DNA of 64,000 nucleotides from Apostichopus japonicus (Eukaryota > Echinodermata > Holothuroidea > Aspidochirotida > Stichopodidae), in the NCBI RefSeq assembly GCF_037975245.1, contig NC_092572.1:16684269-16748268 (forward strand), given 5' to 3'. Positions 62,386 through 64,000 of the stretch are shown here, piece after piece. The position numbers were made by a program, and so were the translations under genes. A model generated the notes under the pieces. It did not search any database, had not been told where the DNA came from, and worked only from the letters and a program-made list of their open reading frames with translations. Numbering within the stretch: the first letter of the stretch is position 1; each line of letters begins with the position of its first letter.

Positions 62386-64000
62386 AGCTGTAAGTATTAG
62401 TTAATCCACCTAATATCTCAGTCCATACAGTGGCGCGATGGCTCGGCGCACTGTACGAGCTGATGATCGAGACTCTCTTTTGCATCCCTGGTTCGAACCC
62501 CGGGTGATGACGTCTTTTGCCGATCTTTTACAGCAAGTGCCTGCACGGGGAGCTGTAAGTATTAGTTAATCCACCTAATATCTCAGTCCATACAGTGGCG
62601 CGATGGCTCGGCGCACTGTACGAGCTGATGATCGAGACTCTCTTTTGCATCCCTGGTTCGAACCCCGGGTGATGACGTCTTTTGCCGATCTTTTACAGCA
62701 AGTGCCTGCACGGGGAGCTGTAAGTATTAGTTAATCCACCTAATATCTCAGTCCATACAGTGGCGCGATGGCTCGGCGCACTGTACGAGCTGATGATCGA
62801 GACTCTCTTTTGCATCCCTGGTTCGAACCCCGGGTGATGACGTCTTTTGCCGATCTTTTACAGCAAGTGCCTGCACGGGGAGCTGTAAGTATTAGTTAAT
62901 CCACCTAATATCTCAGTCCATACAGTGGCGCGATGGCTCGGCGCACTGTACGAGCTGATGATCGAGACTCTCTTTTGCATCCCTGGTTCGAACCCCGGGT
63001 GATGACGTCTTTTACAGCAAGTGCCTGCACGGGGAGCTGTAAGTATTAGTTAATCCACCTAATATCTCAGTCCATACAGTGGCGCGATGGCTCGGCGCAC
63101 TGTACGAGCTGATGATCGAGACTCTCTTTTGCATCCCTGGTTCGAACCCCGGGTGATGACGTCTTTTGCCGATCTTTTACAGCAAGTGCCTGCACGGGGA
63201 GCTGTAAGTATTAGTTAATCCACCTAATATCTCAGTCCATACAGTGGCGCGATGGCTCGGCGCACTGTACGAGCTGATGATCGAGACTCTCTTTTGCATC
63301 CCTGGTTCGAACCCCGGGTGATGACGTCTTTTGCCGATCTTTTACAGCAAGTGCCTGCACGGGGAGCTGTAAGTATTAGTTAATCCACCTAATATCTCAG
63401 TCCATACAGTGGCGCGATGGCTCGGCGCACTGTACGAGCTGATGATCGAGACTCTCTTTTGCATCCCTGGTTCGAACCCCGGGTGATGACGTCTTTTGCC
63501 GATCTTTTACAGCAAGTGCCTGCACGGGGAGCTGTAAGTATTAGTTAATCCACCTAATATCTCAGTCCATACAGTGGCGCGATGGCTCGGCGCACTGTAC
63601 GAGCTGATGATCGAGACTCTCTTTTGCATCCCTGGTTCGAACCCCGGGTGATGACGTCTTTTACAGCAAGTGCCTGCACGGGGAGCTGTAAGTATTAGTT
63701 AATCCACCTAATATCTCAGTCCATACAGTGGCGCGATGGCTCGGCGCACTGTACGAGCTGATGATCGAGACTCTCTTTTGCATCCCTGGTTCGAACCCCG
63801 GGTGATGACGTCTTTTGCCGATCTTTTACAGCAAGTGCCTGCACGGGGAGCTGTAAGTATTAGTTAATCCACCTAATATCTCAGTCCATACAGTGGCGCG
63901 ATGGCTCGGCGCACTGTACGAGCTGATGATCGAGACTCTCTTTTGCATCCCTGGTTCGAACCCCGGGTGATGACGTCTTTTACAGCAAGTGCCTGCACGG

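Larger units (their letters stand above)
1..64000 (+). repeat. Tandem satellite array, 154/165-bp tRNA-like monomers, about 400 copies
   Basis: The entire window is one head-to-tail array. Monomer starts were tracked with the word AGCTGTAAGT, giving 399 complete monomers and a last partial one of 152 bases. All copies have the same orientation, and most differ from the consensus at zero to two positions. Two length classes dominate: 154 bp (176 copies) and 165 bp (219 copies), with four 157-bp copies. Five further monomers carry private indels. The totals add up exactly to the coordinates. Each monomer contains a tRNA-like T-arm motif, an A-box-like word, two strong inverted repeats, and SmaI and AatII sites. 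No other sequence interrupts the array. The high similarity indicates active homogenisation. The host is inferred to be a eukaryote; the family name is not recognised. Confidence 0.98.
43260..64000 (+). repeat. Array domain 6: S/L dimeric higher-order domain
   Basis: There are 129 complete monomers, 63 short and 66 long, often in strict alternation, plus the last partial short copy (63849-64000). Substitutions are much rarer than in domains 1 to 3. C-type copies occur only at 43567, 51210, 58558 and 60945, and A-type copies at 45326 and 47877. Several blocks of 14 or more monomers are repeated inside this domain. Confidence 0.88.

Noticed and set aside
1-64000. CRISPR array
   Set aside because: Repeats are adjacent 154-165-bp units without unique spacers. 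The near-identical sequence runs through the whole period, so there is no repeat/spacer division.
1-64000. Ribosomal, 5S or histone tandem gene cluster
   Set aside because: The monomer is too short and lacks 5S or rRNA core sequences or any coding frame. Nothing in it resembles these genes apart from the shared Pol III-type boxes.
1-64000. Transposon or virus insertion inside the array
   Set aside because: I followed monomer starts from end to end, and all intervals fall in 137-165 bp, so there is no room for an insertion.

Overview
The whole 64,000-base window is one uninterrupted, head-to-tail tandem satellite array. I counted 399 complete monomers plus a final one that stops 2 bases short of completion. 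All lie in the same orientation. I found no unique sequence, no transposon insertion, no inversion and no credible protein-coding gene. The array continues past both window ends. Satellite DNA of this size, with a eukaryote-type tRNA-like internal promoter in each monomer, points to a eukaryotic nuclear genome, probably an animal. The species and chromosomal position (centromere, pericentromere, subtelomere) cannot be told from the sequence.

The monomer has two main lengths. The short form (S) is 154 bp, about 52% G+C. The long form (L) is 165 bp and carries an extra 11 bp next to a TCTTTT direct repeat. By hand count there are 176 complete S, 219 L and 4 of a 157-bp deletion form (D). L splits by the first base of the 11-bp segment: about 175 G-type, 36 C-type, 7 A-type and 1 T-type. 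These counts reproduce the window length when five single indel monomers are included. In monomer coordinates (start AGCTGTAAGT), the S unit holds: a GTAAGTAT word (5-12), a hairpin (41-70) that contains a Pol III A-box-like word (46-56), a T-run (93-96), a perfect B-box/T-loop motif GGTTCGAACCC (105-115) overlapping a SmaI palindrome, an AatII palindrome (124-129), and a second T-run (130-133) leading into TTTTACAG. The unit therefore looks like a tRNA-related, SINE-head-like sequence fused to about 40 bp of unrelated sequence and amplified.

Layout: 1-3542 mixed; 3543-9625 almost all long, dominated by C-type; 9626-18602 mixed G/S with all four D monomers and two clear block duplications; 18603-28766 S-rich; 28767-43259 G-type-rich with most A-type monomers; 43260-64000 an approximately 1:1 S/L domain with strict S-L dimers (319 bp) over 53311-57611 and larger higher-order blocks repeated around it. 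Shared rare substitutions at fixed offsets show the array grew by duplicating blocks of 7 to 20 monomers, the pattern expected from unequal exchange and gene conversion.

The five longest open frames (all minus strand) come from single mutations that remove a stop codon recurring in every monomer. I treat them as artefacts. The most interesting aspects are the tRNA-like content of a satellite this large, the one-helical-turn length dimorphism with a dimeric higher-order phase, and the arrangement of paired CTGTA/TACAG words that could give alternative hairpins.
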